Below, piece after piece: positions 1 through 12,232 of a stretch of 64,000 nt of DNA. The stretch is from Zychaea mexicana (Eukaryota; Mucoromycota; Mucoromycetes; Mucorales; Lichtheimiaceae). The stretch spans positions 186,001 through 250,000 of the forward strand of contig NW_026516666.1 in assembly GCF_025766255.1 (NCBI RefSeq), read 5' to 3'. A model generated the notes under the pieces. It made no database searches and was not told where the DNA came from. It saw nothing but the letters and a program-made list of their open reading frames with translations. Position 1 is the first letter of the stretch, and each line of letters starts with the position of its first letter. A program made the translations under genes and the position numbers.

Positions 1-10
1 TTTCTTTAAG

Positions 11-2767
11 GTTTCCAAATCCCACATATCATCGCTGGTGATAACTTGGATATTCCTGTACTTAGTACGCTGCTCAAGGCAAGCGGCGGTCTCTATATTC
101 GTCGCGAATGGGGTGGTGATACTCTGTACAAGACAGTTCTTGAAGAGTATATCAGTCTAATTTTCGAAAAAGGGCGTGAGTATACTACCAAGCGGTGACG
201 GGAGAGGCTGGCCGGTTGACACACAGTATAGACGAACGTGCGAGAAAGGCGGGAACATGCAAGAAACGTTTTCATAATAACTTATGCAATCATGATTTGT
301 CTTAGTCAATTTCCAATGTTTTGTGGAAGGGACTCGATCACGTTTAGGTATGGTTCTCTGTATCCTTCTACCATCGTATAAGAAGAAAGAGGTAAAGTCG
401 TGTTACTTAAAAAAGAAAACTATCAATGTATTAGGCAAAGTGTTGGCGCCAAAGTTAGGTATTGTGAAAATGGTGCTGGAATCCTTTGCAAAAGGTCGAT
501 TTTCAGATTGTTGGGTCGTGCCAATGACGGCTTCTTATGACAAGATTATGGAAACGCAAAGGTAAGTGTTATGTGTATGTAACGTTACACATTTGTCTGG
601 AGCAACAGAAGCACATCGATGACGGATCACACCACCTCTGACTTTCTTTACTTGTATGAAGCTATGCCGACGAACTTTTAGGCAATCCAAAGCAAAAAGA
701 AAGCCTCTTGTAAGTCGGTTTGTATGCCAAAAATTTTTATTGAGTGTATAAATGACGGCTAAACAGCTCCCCTCGCTCTTGTTTTATCTAGAGGTGTCCT
801 TGGAAGCGCATCTGTGCTTATGGAGAAGATGGGCCGTGTGGATGGTAATGCGTTACACAGTGCACTACAATTTTTATTTTGGGAGGGGCAAACACACTAT
901 AAAGCTATTAGTACTGACTGAGCATACATCATCTATAGTGCGTATCGGCAAGGCTTATTCTTTAAAGGGATGGATAGAAGAACAGACCAAGCTGCGTGGG
1001 TGAGTTGCATTAGCAAAAGCACCTTTCACTGCTTAACCAACTTTGCCTAACAACATCATCACATTGTAGTCCGCTCGATCTGCTCCACAATGACGAACAA
1101 AAAAGCGTTGTCCTGAAATCGTTTGGATATCGGTAAGCAACAATTCAAAATTTAACCATGGTGATTTCTGCGGAAAACTAACTACTATAATCAACTCAAA
1201 TCATTATAGAGTGTTATCTGATATCGTAAGCGTCTTTAATTCTTTTTGCATTCTAACCCAAAGATGGATGATTTGTCTAAATAAGGGTATTTAATCATAC
1301 CAGAATGCCATTACGCCTGTGATGCCATCGGCATTAGTCGGAACCGTAATTCTGACGCTGCGTGGCCGGGGCGCGGGTCGAAGCGAATTAATCCGAAGGG
1401 TGGATTGGTTGACTCAAATGATCAGTGCTAAGAATGGTGAAGTGGTGGCTATCCCTGGAATGTCTACTGACGATCTTGTGGATAGGTAAGGAAGTAAAAA
1501 AAATCAAAAAGTTGTCGAAAATGATATTGATATTTAGCTTAAATATTTTTACTAACTACTAAAAAAAAATAGAGCCATCGCTATCCACGATCAACTTATC
1601 GGTCAACGTCGCGAAAAGGATCTGCTAGAACCAACATTTTATGGCATCGATCGTTTCGAGCTGTCTTATTATCGAAATCAGGTCATCCACTTGTTTGTCG
1701 AAGAAGGTTAGCAGTTTGACTGATCCGTGATCGTAATAACGTGCGTTACAATATCTCTAAAGTTTAATTGTTTCTCTTTTTATGCTACACTATTATAGCC
1801 ATCATCTGTGCATCCTTGTATACCATTATCAAGAAAGGCGGAGGTATATCGGATCAACGCATGCAATTTACTGAGTTGCTGGATGAGATTACGTTCTTGT
1901 CGAGTTTGCTCAAGATAGACATGATTTACAAGCCCGGCACGGTTGAAGATAATACGCGTCGTACACTACAATGGCTGGTGGAGAATGATGTGCTGTACTT
2001 TGATCAAGAAGGTTGGATTGGATTGTCCGAAACTGAACGAAGCATCGGACGTGAAAACTACGGTCAGCGTTTTTCCTCTAAATATGGTATGCAAACTATG
2101 CGAGGACACTTCAGTTGACATTACTGCTTTTCTGGGTAGATTTCTTATGTTTCTTGATTTGGCCATTCATCGAATCCTACTGGCTTGCATGCGTGAGCTT
2201 GTTTACCCTGACGCCACCTGTACGAGCCCAGCAAGATAAGCCAGTGTTTGTTGATAATAGCGCATTCATGAAGCGTACCCAGGCGCTAGGTAAAACACTT
2301 TACTACCAAGGAGATCTTGTAAGTAGCAAAGGACTTTGTGCAATTTGGAATTCTCGCGACGGATTCTAATTCTTTTGTTTTTTAGAGTTATTTGGAAGCT
2401 GTCAATAAGGAAACAGTTGCTCATGCATTTAATCGATACGAGCAACAAGGCATTCTGCTGCGCACACATTACAAACAGCCCAGGATTTGGTCCGAGGTGG
2501 CACTCGATGCAAAATACATACCCGAACGCTATAATAGCGTCTTGATAACAGAAGGTCGTTTATGGGGTTTGGCTGATCATATCGGCAAGTTTAGACGTGA
2601 AGGCAAAAACCGAAGAGATAATGCAGCAGGTATGAGTAAATATAATTTGTTCCTTTGGTTATGTGTTTTTTTTTCTATATTTTGCATATCTCATACTTAC
2701 AGAAATAATGGAAAATAGTGAGCTCGCGTGTCTTGAAAATGGCACAGGATTTAGCAGAACAGAATAG
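11..2767 (+). CDS. PlsB/GNPAT-type glycerol-3-phosphate or dihydroxyacetone-phosphate acyltransferase (5' end outside window)
   Basis: This gene encodes the C-terminal 554 or so residues of an sn-1 acyltransferase that puts the first acyl chain on glycerol-3-phosphate or DHAP. I assemble 14 exons: 11-175, 306-347, 435-561, 662-709, 792-844, 939-999, 1070-1132, 1210-1225, 1304-1485, 1573-1706, 1799-2086, 2140-2318, 2386-2629 and 2703-2767. All junctions are GT-AG and keep one frame. Landmarks are PHIIAGDNLD, the acyltransferase block FVEGTRSRLG, VPMTASYDKI, YADELLGNPKQKES, ITPVMPSALVGT, FELSYYRNQVIHLF and the C-terminal IWPFIESYWLA. The catalytic HX4D motif lies upstream of the window. The text resembles animal peroxisomal GNPAT more than mitochondrial GPAM, in my reading. 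If it is GNPAT it would feed ether-lipid synthesis. The GPAT versus DHAPAT choice is inference. Confidence 0.82.
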
Positions 2768-5713
2768 CCAGTTGTCAGCAAACCAAAAGACTTTTTTGAA
2801 AATCGCCAGTAAATTGTAAATTATCATCGTTAAAGTATTACCCTATAGGAAGTACAATTTCAATCGAGCAACCAATATTACCACATCATCTTGACGAACA
2901 TAGCATTTACATAATATCATAATAAACGATCCTGAACATGTTCTATAAACTAGCAAAATATCACTGTCCATAACATGGTGACAAGCTAGAAGTACGAAGA
3001 GTTAGTTTTACACAAAATATATCCTACATGAGCTATCTTGATCCCAATCTGGAATCAAGCAGATAAACAGCCCTTGTAAATTGATCATGCTACAAACGAA
3101 TCAAGATGGGTCCGCAAAGAAGCAGTTAAGTAATTACAAGATATATTTCTACTTACAGGCGCTCTTGGTTGGTTAGTTAGCTGTTTCTCTCTCGCGGCCT
3201 TCAGCATGATTATTTACGGTAGTCCATCAGGGTATTTGACATATCAATGCCACTATCATAACATGTGATAACAATGGTCAACTACAGTACAACTTATATA
3301 GTGCGTGTGAATTACATGACTTTTACTGTACTCACCCGGGAGTCATCTTCCGATATTTCGTTACTTCGTTCTCCACCTGAGGTCAGCATGTTATTCTGTT
3401 TCTCTCTCTCCTTCTTGCCGTCACCATCGTCAACTTCTTCTTCTTATGCTCTCTGTGCTTAGCTCGTTAGCTCTCATACAAACCTGTCGACCTATATCTT
3501 CGCATTACACTTACTTTGTTTTTCGTCATCGCTATTTTCTCCCAAAACTGTATTAGTAACTCATTCGTATGGTTGTACTTTTGTACTGTACTTGTATGTA
3601 GCTCTTACATATTTTGACGAAGCAGTGGCCGCCGCCAAGGACTCGCCCTATTTATCTAATGATTGAGCCACAAAGTACGTATCGATTGGATTCCCACTAT
3701 AAGAATGGAACTCTTACTTCTTGCTCCTGTGTCTGTCAATCTTGTTCCGATGCAGCTGTTTCAGTGGTACTTGTGGCTTACCACACTACTTTGAGATTGA
3801 TTAGGACAACTCAACCCACTTCGCCGTCTTCGTAACTATATAATGCAGTAGAGAGAGCACCACACACACACGGATGAATTAATATAGGTAATACATAATC
3901 AGCCCTATATCAATAATCCCTCAAACATGGATCACGATCGAGAAAAACTCAGAACCAAACATTGTGTACACATTGTTCTATTCTCGAGTAAGTCAAAACT
4001 TCCTTTCGATCTAGACATCTGAGTTGAATGAATAGTACCTGTCAAAGAGTATGAATCAATTCCAACACAGACAAAGGTAACACTGCATCAAGGAACAACT
4101 GATTAAGGCAAAGATAACTCTTTACACTTGGAAGACATCATCGTGGCATCCGAGCTCCACTTTCCTCATGCTTCATAATCTTAGTGATTTCCAATATCCG
4201 GCATGTCCGCAATTCGTCCATCGATTCATCCAAACGGAAGTTTAGACAGCATCTCCAACAGTATATAAAGAGTTGTGGATATATCTAAAATTATCTCATA
4301 TTTGACTCTCGCTGTATTTAATATTTCTTCTATCTTTTTTAAAACCGATCCCTTTTCTTTTACCTATCAACAACCCACAGATTTATCACAAAAAGCCAAC
4401 AAACATGCGCATGATATTGGTGTGTGATGGATACATTGTCTTTTCAGCATGTATGGCAGCGGCACGAAACACATTTTTACTGCTATTATGCTGGGATTGA
4501 CGTAAAAGATATGAGGTTGCTCGACCTATCATTCTATTATTGTCGAGCACACGTATAATCTTTGCTACTGTACTTAAAACGTCCCATCATACATTTTTAA
4601 TTTACAGTACATCCTATTGCTATTGTCTATTTTATTTAAGTAGATGTATCACGTATAATACGTCCTAATAAAGAGCATGCAAAATTTGCATCTATAGCTA
4701 GTAATAACAGATTAAGTAATAGTAACAGTATGCAACAGACACGAAGTCATTTCTTTAAAGAGAATCAAAGGTCCTCCACAATATAAGATGGAGCACTAAG
4801 TTCATCTCCCTTTAAAGGATCATCACTTAGGAGATAAACATAGCGAATCTACTATGACTATATTTATAAATATCTATGAGACTCCTTGATGTTCTGCATC
4901 TGTACACGAAATGAAAAGTATTCTTTCAACCTGACTGGTTTGGCGTACTTCACTCATTAATAATGTATGATTTTGCATGGTTCGTGCTGAAGTCTGGCTC
5001 GTGGAACATACAAAATCCACAATTTGGAACGGACCAGCACCAGCCCTCGCCATATAAATGTTGCCCGAAACCATTCAATTCAGCCAAGCACATACTTTGC
5101 TGTATCATGCCCATTTTTGCCGAACGGAAGGCTCACGGTTTATACGCCCGTTCTTGGAGTGGGAAGCTAGCAAAGCAATCTGTTTACGTGATGTTGCGAG
5201 GTATATGCAGCAGACCTTTTGGTAGTACATAAGATGGCTGCAACAGCGTTAAGAAAGTTCAATTTGTGAATGAAGACAATCGAAAGAGTAATTGTCGAGG
5301 TAAGTAAGCGCTCGCACACTTAATAGCATCTGACACTATATGCCTAGTAGGGCAGTATACCTTTCGCTCATAAATGTTACTTTATCTTATTTCTTCTCGT
5401 GTCAAATAAAACGTCTATCTCATTATGGTCATTTTACGTATGTTTGACTGCAAATGTAAATACGCGTAATCCCCACTTTAAGCACCATAAAACTATTTGA
5501 ACCATTGCGGTAGTTCACCATTACCATAGGTCAAGTATGTATGTCACTGATTTGATACATAGCAGTTTTAACCGTTGCTTATTAATAAGATCGTATGGTT
5601 TATTGATCCACTTACACATATATTACAAGGCGGGAGAATTAATGCAGTTTGTATGGCATAAAGGTGTTAAAAATGGATTTGGAAGGGTGTAATCAATGAA
5701 GTGAGAAAGTACT
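2768..5713. other. Intergenic, about 2.9 kb without a supported gene
   Basis: AT-rich sequence between the convergent acyltransferase and Rtt109 genes. It holds a CA run near 3862 and a TATA-like site at 4263-4270. That site is followed by a pyrimidine-rich stretch, an A-rich leader and a 31-codon ORF (4404-4499). No family-like protein is visible. Confidence 0.6.
4404..4499 (+). CDS. Possible 31-residue peptide behind a TATA-like promoter
   Basis: A short ORF starting MRMILVCDGY and ending TFLLLLCWD. It is preceded by TATATAAAG near 4263, CT-rich sequence and an A-rich leader (AAAAAGCCAACAAAC) directly before the ATG, which looks like a real fungal 5' UTR. The product is mildly hydrophobic. 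I recognise no family. It could be a true micropeptide, the first exon of a longer gene, or the stump of a decayed gene. Only the promoter-like context supports it. Confidence 0.15.
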
Positions 5714-7189
5714 TTATGAAGTACGCGACTTTTTACTTTGCTCTATTGGTGTTGCAGCATTGTTATCGGTCAGAATTTGAGCTTTGTCAGACTCGCCACC
5801 TGTTTCTTTGAGTGTTCGTTTGCGTCGGATCGAGGTTGATGATAATACATTTACTTTTTCATTGCTTGGTGGATTACGGCGCTTGATGCTCAAGGTAGGC
5901 AGTACATTAATATGCTTTGGTTCTGTTGTTGGTGCTGCAGACGAAGAAGCTGCTGTGGTGGTTTCGCCAATTGTGGTAACAGGGCGTGCAGGCCCGTTGG
6001 TGTGGATCACCGTACACTCATCTAGGTCCATTGCCTTCCACTTTGCAATAAACTTTTCTGTGGACTTTTTGTTGCTCGCCACGTCCTCAAAGTTGAGGTT
6101 CATAAAGTGATTCCAAAGTAGAGTGTATCGATCCCGAGTAATTTCCTTGCAACCTTCCTTCTCCACCGTGTTGTCGCTCTCATCATCGAGTTGTACCACA
6201 AAAAATCCAGTAAGGTGATGTCCACATTCTTCAGTAATACCCAGTGTCGCCCAAAAGTCTTTAACAGTCATCTTGTCGTCATCATCATTGCCCTTGAATG
6301 ACTTGAGTAGACGTGATTTTGCGTCGTCTTCAAATCGTGGCAGGACCTCGGCAGCCTCGGCTTCAGGATCATATGGGTAGCCGTATTTCCATAATGATGA
6401 TGATGATGCGTCTTTCTTCCGTCCAATTTCGTAGTTAGCAGACTGCTCATCATCAATACTTGGAATACTCAACCATCCAACCCGCTGCTTTCTCATAACA
6501 GATGCTGATGCGTTATTGCTGTTCTTGCTTCCAGATGTCATCCACTTCCACCAAGATCCGAATAACCCGGACTTCGCTGTTGTTGTAGTAGTTGTATTCT
6601 TTGTTGGCTTTTGTTCTTGTTTCGTCTGCTCCAAGGACACTGTCAATAGTTTGTACCACCAACGAAGCAGATCGCGGTCTGGGAGCACCTGTTTATCATT
6701 GTTATTCGCCGACTGGTGGAAAAGGTACTGTCGTTGCGACCGAGCAAACACGTGGACGGTACAGGGCGACACGCTTTTAATATACGCTCGAACGACTTTG
6801 CTAACAATGCCCTTGAACGCGCCTGTTGTATCGACTTTACCGATATAAACAGTCTTTTCGATTACACCATTGGAATGCACAGTCTCGAACTCATCGGCTT
6901 CTATACCGCACACAAGTTGCTGTTGCTTTTCTCCTTGTTCTTGCCGTTGAAGATCTTGATGGTGTACATCATTGGCGCTGTCTGCCTCTTCTTTGATGCT
7001 GGTGGTGCCTGTAACCAAGATCAAGTGGTGTTGCGATGTCGTTTTCTCGTCGCGAAACAGCTGACATGGAGTAGGTTGGGTGCGAACGTCGTAAACATTG
7101 AATTGGGTACCGCTTGGAAGCGGTTCAAGCAGTAATTGTAATTGTTGCGAAAACGTTCTGGTAGGCATACGCGACGAGACAGAAAACAA
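5714..7189 (-). CDS. RTT109: Rtt109-like histone H3 lysine-56 acetyltransferase
   Basis: A single-exon ORF of 491 codons that matches the fungal KAT11/Rtt109 family, which acetylates newly made histone H3 (K56, also K9) with Vps75 or Asf1 and supports replication-coupled nucleosome assembly and genome stability. Visible family blocks in order are FNVYDVRT near the N terminus, YIGKVDTTG around residue 118, RVGWLSIPSID near 240, and PRFEDDAKSRLL near 285. The last fits the DD-x-K signature that carries the catalytic aspartates and the auto-acetylated lysine in yeast Rtt109. A low-complexity Q/T/S-rich insert sits between about residues 195 and 235, and the C-terminal 80 residues are basic and Ser/Thr-rich, as expected for a histone- or chaperone-binding tail. 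The length is slightly above the yeast protein (about 436 residues). The start could also be the Met at residue 8. Confidence 0.82.
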   Translation of the reverse strand: MFSVSSRMPTRTFSQQLQLLLEPLPSGTQFNVYDVRTQPTPCQLFRDEKTTSQHHLILVTGTTSIKEEADSANDVHHQDLQRQEQGEKQQQLVCGIEADEFETVHSNGVIEKTVYIGKVDTTGAFKGIVSKVVRAYIKSVSPCTVHVFARSQRQYLFHQSANNNDKQVLPDRDLLRWWYKLLTVSLEQTKQEQKPTKNTTTTTTAKSGLFGSWWKWMTSGSKNSNNASASVMRKQRVGWLSIPSIDDEQSANYEIGRKKDASSSSLWKYGYPYDPEAEAAEVLPRFEDDAKSRLLKSFKGNDDDDKMTVKDFWATLGITEECGHHLTGFFVVQLDDESDNTVEKEGCKEITRDRYTLLWNHFMNLNFEDVASNKKSTEKFIAKWKAMDLDECTVIHTNGPARPVTTIGETTTAASSSAAPTTEPKHINVLPTLSIKRRNPPSNEKVNVLSSTSIRRKRTLKETGGESDKAQILTDNNAATPIEQSKKSRTS

Positions 7190-7235
7190 GGTTTGACTTT
7201 CCTCACGTTACCGCGTTGGAAATTAAAAAAAATAG

Positions 7236-8527
7236 GAGCTGAGTTCTGGATACACTTGCGATATCTCGCTGCCAATGCTACTAGGTTTCTTGCCGTCATT
7301 AACGCATCTTTCAGTGATGTTTGATGGCCGCACTAACTTATCAGACGCTACTCTTGAACAAGTTGATGGCAGAAGCAGACACAAAAGGCCACCGATACAC
7401 AACATTATCTTCTTAAGACTGGACGGTGTTCTCAGTTTTAAATACCGGATCCGTCCCTTATTGCAGCGTTGCTCCCACATCAAGTACTTGATATTATCGC
7501 CTTACTCACGATTCAACAACGTATCTCCAATCAACATCTATACAGCTTATGAGCTGTGCCCTCTATTACGCTACATTATGTGGGAATGCAGCGAACCAGT
7601 CATAGCAGACAGATGGATTTCACTATCAAGAAGCACGAGTGCTTATATTAAGTAACTGAAAGGAAAGCATCGAATGATGGCGAGGAAGGCAGTATGGCTT
7701 ATGAACTGCTATTCAACGGCAAGGGACACGAGAGGATCATGCCGATAGTAGTAAAATCGCAGCCGATACTAGAACATTTACGTATAGTCGCCTGTGGTCT
7801 TTCTGATATTCATTGCTGGGATGTCTTGGCACGCAACCAATTCACACAGCTGACAAGTTTGGGGTTGACGGACATCACTGGTATGTCAAGCGAAGATTGG
7901 TCCCAGATTTTGCTCATGCAGCAACAAAATGAGATCTTGGAAGTTGGAAATCGCGCTGGAATAACGCAGTATCTGAACAGCATTATCGCAACCATCGGTA
8001 CGCTGCAACGGCTCCGTATACTTTCCTTGCGAAATTTCCTTCACATGTTCAGCGAGAATAGCGAGAATCCTCTTTGCGATCTTACTCCGCTTCGACGTTT
8101 GCAACAGCTTGAAAAAATGCGTCTCACGAACATACCCATCGACAACCAAGGTCTAATGCAGTTGTGCGAACCATCACAGCACCCACTAGTCAGGAGATTA
8201 AGCTTGAACCCGCACATCACCGTACAGTAATAGTGTCGACGACTTTCTCACAGAGGCAGGATGGATTGTGTGGGCACAACGACTTGAGGAAACCAAAATA
8301 CTGAATCTGGAACTGACAGCCGTGAAAGGTGTTACTGGTGCTGTCCTTGAGCATTTTAAACAAGTCGAAAGCTCGGTGCTATAGCGTGTTTCACGGATCT
8401 ATAGTCTCACCAATGCAGGCATCAATGCTTTTCGTATCATTGAAGGATCTAGTAAAAAGATTGAAGTCGTGGGGTGTTCAGGATTATCTCGGACAGATGA
8501 TCTTCGTATGCCATACAACATATATTT
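7236..8527 (+). pseudogene. Decayed leucine-rich-repeat (F-box/LRR-like) gene
   Basis: Two open stretches (7236-7655 and 7694-8230) are followed by further readable pieces in shifted frames to about 8520. They read as leucine-rich repeats: LPSLTHLSVMFDG, IIFLRLDGVL, FTQLTSLGLTDITG, LQRLRILSLRNF, LQQLEKMRLTNI, then TKILNLELTAVKG and SLTNAGINAF after stops. The pattern is typical of the C-terminal solenoid of fungal F-box/LRR proteins. No F-box is visible. Several stop codons and frame changes, with no clear splice sites at the breaks, suggest a pseudogene. It begins only about 50 bp from the Rtt109 start codon, so it may lie partly in that gene's promoter. A gene with unrecognised introns is the alternative. 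Confidence 0.5.
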
Positions 8528-10930
8528 AATAATTGAGTACCATTGCGGTGATATTTGCAGTCTGGCTTGTACTTTTATTTATGATGAGCTGATAAACAAT
8601 ATTGGCAGCATGTTTAATTAATCAGTTTTCCAGGTTGGATTGTTGTGATATCTGTATAGTCAAGCATCGATTTGAAATGTTTACATATACACTTACTAGA
8701 TCCAGGATTGATGGAAAGGCAGCACGATGTGGATCTGGTCGGCAGCGAGTCTGGTGCCCTTTCAAACCTGAGCGAAAGCACAGACTAATTTTTTTTGGTT
8801 ACCCTATGCTTTCCTTATATATCAGAAATGCTTGTGTACCCTTTTTCGTCACAAAAGGGATCACCTCGCACTCTATATGATATAGTCTCTGTGACAGAAG
8901 AGAGAAAAAAAATGAAGTGAGAATATTCTTTCTTCCGTTGTTGAATAGAAAGACCATCGTCGCCTCCTCCCGTCTCCCTTTATGACCAAAAAAAAGCAGT
9001 CTGTATGCTGTATGTATGTGCATACGCGCGTTCCTGTTAATGTCGGGCAGTGCCCGGTACTTGGATTTCATTGGCCCAACGTGCTGCTGCAACTATACTC
9101 GAACCGCTTTGAGAGTTATACTACGCAGAGGACTTATTGGAGTCAAGTTTACTGACAAAGGTCAATATTTATGGTAAGCGGGAACATTATCATCTTCCAC
9201 ATGCTAGGATATATACGGGATCAAGAACATCTTTAAATATAGCGATTCCCGGAAAGTGTTCCTCACTATTTTCTGGGCACATTCTAACTACTACAGTACT
9301 TTGTCTATTTTAACTCTTTAACAAACTCATGAGCAATTGTTCAGTAAAGGAACCAAGTGTCTTAAGCTTGATGCTTACCAAACGAACAACAATACGATAG
9401 CAAGCTCAAAACGCCAGAGAAAAGGCAAGCCTAATACAAGACGCTGGAGTGCTACTGTGTGCTGTCAACCAAGATATAAACATCACCCTAGTAAGCTTCC
9501 TGGATCCCAACTCCGCTCAATGGATTGGATAGCATTGTAATACCCTGCAAATGCGGTAACGAATAAACAACAGCATTCAGGATGTCTAGATTATATAACT
9601 GAAGTCATCCTGGCAATAGCAACATAGAGAGCAAAAGCTAGTTCAGTCTTCCTTACTCTCAAAGAAAGAAAAAAAGAGATGCAAACGAATTATTGAAAAG
9701 TAATATGCAAAAGGCAACCATGACTGAATCAACCCACACTTGTGACAAGCATTTACTGACGTGAGTCAGCAGGAAGCAAAGGTAGTCTAGGAACGAGGAG
9801 CTCAGGAAGAGCGCAACACAGATCTTTCTTCTTTGGATAGTGACAAGTGATGCGTGTGTCAAACCTCGAACGTTCCAACAGCTTTCCCTTGAAACGAAAA
9901 CTCCGTAGAGTGAAAGCGCATTGTTACGCAACGATTTGGCCAATTTATTGGTACTCAAAGTGCACAAAGGAATGGCGGGTGAACAAGGTGATCAATGGAG
10001 CAACGATTACGCGCAAAAGGGTCAAAAGATGTACAGTAGGAAGTCATCGTTTATGTGTTATTCTCCTGATCGTCCCAATGGATCTTGAAACGCTGCTCAA
10101 AAAAACGTAGAATCGCACAAAAACAAACGAACCGATTAACTTTATCAGCAGCAATGAAAATAATGAAGGGTGAGTCAGTTCACTAGCGGCAGCGTATACT
10201 TACCATGAGCGGACAGCTTATCTGCGGCAGCACATACATACTTGGATAGAGTATGAATTCGGAATGGATGGAGGGAGGTTACACGGCGTAGTTCAGAGAA
10301 CTGTTGGCGGATGGCGAAAATTATAAAGCAACAGTAGACAAGCACGCTTCACAATAAAAGATAACGATCTTTGATACACTGCAGCGTTGAAGTCAAGTGT
10401 GTGTTGTATCTATTCCCGCACACCGCACATGCAGTCAAAAGATACTAGCAAAATGGAATCGTCTGTGGACTACGCTTTATACTGTTTATCTTGTTGGGTG
10501 AAATGGAAACTGGCTGCTGGGAGGATCGTGTCCTTGATATTTACTAAGCAACTGATGCCGTAGAATCTGTTAAGCTGTTTACCGTGTCAGACAATCCTAT
10601 ATTGCCATTTTATTGCACACAGAAAAGCATTTCTTCCGTAAATCTACATGCTCATTCACATTCGTGTCTTTGTTTTCGCTTGACACGGTGCCGTGCACGG
10701 ACCCCCTCACAACCAAGCGGCGACAGCATCGGAGGTACAGCAGCCCATAGTGAGAGACACGTACCATTACCGCCGAAGCACGCTTGTCTACTTGACCATC
10801 AGGTACCACTCCTCCTTTCATTTCCTTTGGTGCTGTATCTTTTGTTATGCCATAGTAGGCAACCCACAAGTTAATACGCAACCCGTTATCTGGGCCAATG
10901 AGAATTCACGGGGATTTGAAGTCCCGAACG
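8528..10930. other. Intergenic, about 2.4 kb, no supported gene
   Basis: AT-rich sequence with only short, family-free ORFs on both strands. I see no repeat array, RNA gene or conserved protein block. Confidence 0.5.
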
Positions 10931-10941
10931 AGAAAAATGTC

Positions 10942-10949
10942 TATATAAA
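10942..10949 (+). promoter_or_regulatory. TATA box of the small membrane-protein gene
   Basis: TATATAAA followed by a strongly pyrimidine-rich stretch, about 90 nt upstream of the ATG at 11038. This spacing matches the TATA-to-ATG distance of the family genes in this window. Confidence 0.45.
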
Positions 10950-11037
10950 GCGAGCAATTTCGCCTTTCTTTTTTCTCTTCTCTTCAGTTCGTTTTGGTAC
11001 AGCTTTGATCTGTAGTACAGATGCACTGCTCTGTGCC

Positions 11038-11220
11038 ATGATCGGGTCATTGCTTGTGCTGGCTATTGTCATAATTCTTCTGATGATCGGCAGATTCAGT
11101 GGTCCGCGCCCTGAAGAAAATTTGCAATATATACCAGTGGGAATGTGGTCATATACTCCGGCAGCCGATCGTGAACCTTCGGGTGCATGTGATGCCAACG
11201 GTATATGTTGGGATAATTGA
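11038..11220 (+). CDS. Small single-pass membrane protein (60 residues), unknown function
   Basis: The open frame runs from 10693, but the TATA box at 10942 and the pyrimidine-rich leader place transcription after that point, so I choose the ATG at 11038. The product begins with a hydrophobic helix (residues 1-18: MIGSLLVLAIVIILLMIG) followed by a short polar tail ending GACDANGICWDN, with two cysteines five residues apart. The N-terminal helix could be a membrane anchor or an uncleaved signal. AATAAA-type polyadenylation signals lie just downstream near 11272. I recognise no family. A longer product starting upstream is the alternative. Confidence 0.4.
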   Translation: MIGSLLVLAIVIILLMIGRFSGPRPEENLQYIPVGMWSYTPAADREPSGACDANGICWDN

Positions 11221-12232
11221 AACGAACTTTTTTTTTATTATTTATTACACACAAATAAGAAAATGATAAACAAAATAAAAAATATATTTTTCTTTTTCGC
11301 ACTTTCCGCATAAACGTTTTACCGCTTTTGCCTCGCCTTTTTTTTATGTGCACGACAAGTTCATTTTTCTTTTTTCGCGAACAAAAAGCTAATTACTCCC
11401 CTCTCCATCCATTCACAGCTCCGTGCTAAACCAAAGCGGGGAACAATGACAGTGGCTCAGTAACACGATCACAACGCGCTTTATCACGCTTTGGCACTCT
11501 TTTTCACCTTCTGTGTTCGCCTAAATTGCCAAAGTAATTGTCAAGAAATAAAAATTGTTACAGGTGAAAGAGGAGATGCACTTTTTTGTCATTTTCCGAG
11601 ACACGGCCGTGCTTTCTTGACAAGTATTGCTTTTAATCGCGAGAACACGTTGTCCAGGGTTTTGGGTGCACGTTGCTGCAATGGATCGCGTTTCTAAATT
11701 TGTGTTGAAGGTAAAGTGACCAACACTAGTCGTGAGAACTGCTCTTTAAGAGATAACAGGAAGAGCGAGAATGTAAAAGCCTGAGGCTGTGCATTTCTGA
11801 GAAAATTTTGGGTATTGCCTGGTTTCGAGACACACAGCTTTGGACAGGAGCAACGAGGGAACAAAAATTATCGCTTTTACTGGACTAGTCTGCTACCGGT
11901 CTGATGAGTGCAACGGACGACAAGTATATCAGAAATAACACCAGAACCAGTGTTATTATCTGGGGTTATAGCATAAATTATTTAAAACCCCTAAGTCTAG
12001 TGTAGTGGTACGTTTGCTTGTTCTTGCTTGTCATGAAACAATCTTCCGAAAATTCATGTACTTCATGTTTCAAAGCGAAACAGACACTCTTTATATGATT
12101 GAATAATTAGTATATTTCTAAGACATACGTAAGCCTACATATAATATAAGGCGATAGAATCTCATTCTATTGGCCTGCACATTAGTTTTCGTTTCATTCC
12201 ATAAAATATTTCGTCGATCTATTTGATATACT
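11221..12232. other. Intergenic between the small membrane protein and family gene A
   Basis: About 1 kb of AT-rich sequence. The 3' end of the upstream gene is A/T-rich with poly(A)-signal-like AATAAA. The last 100 bp hold TATA-like sequence (about 12137-12152), a plausible core promoter for family gene A. The promoter elements shared by genes B-D were not found here. Confidence 0.4.
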
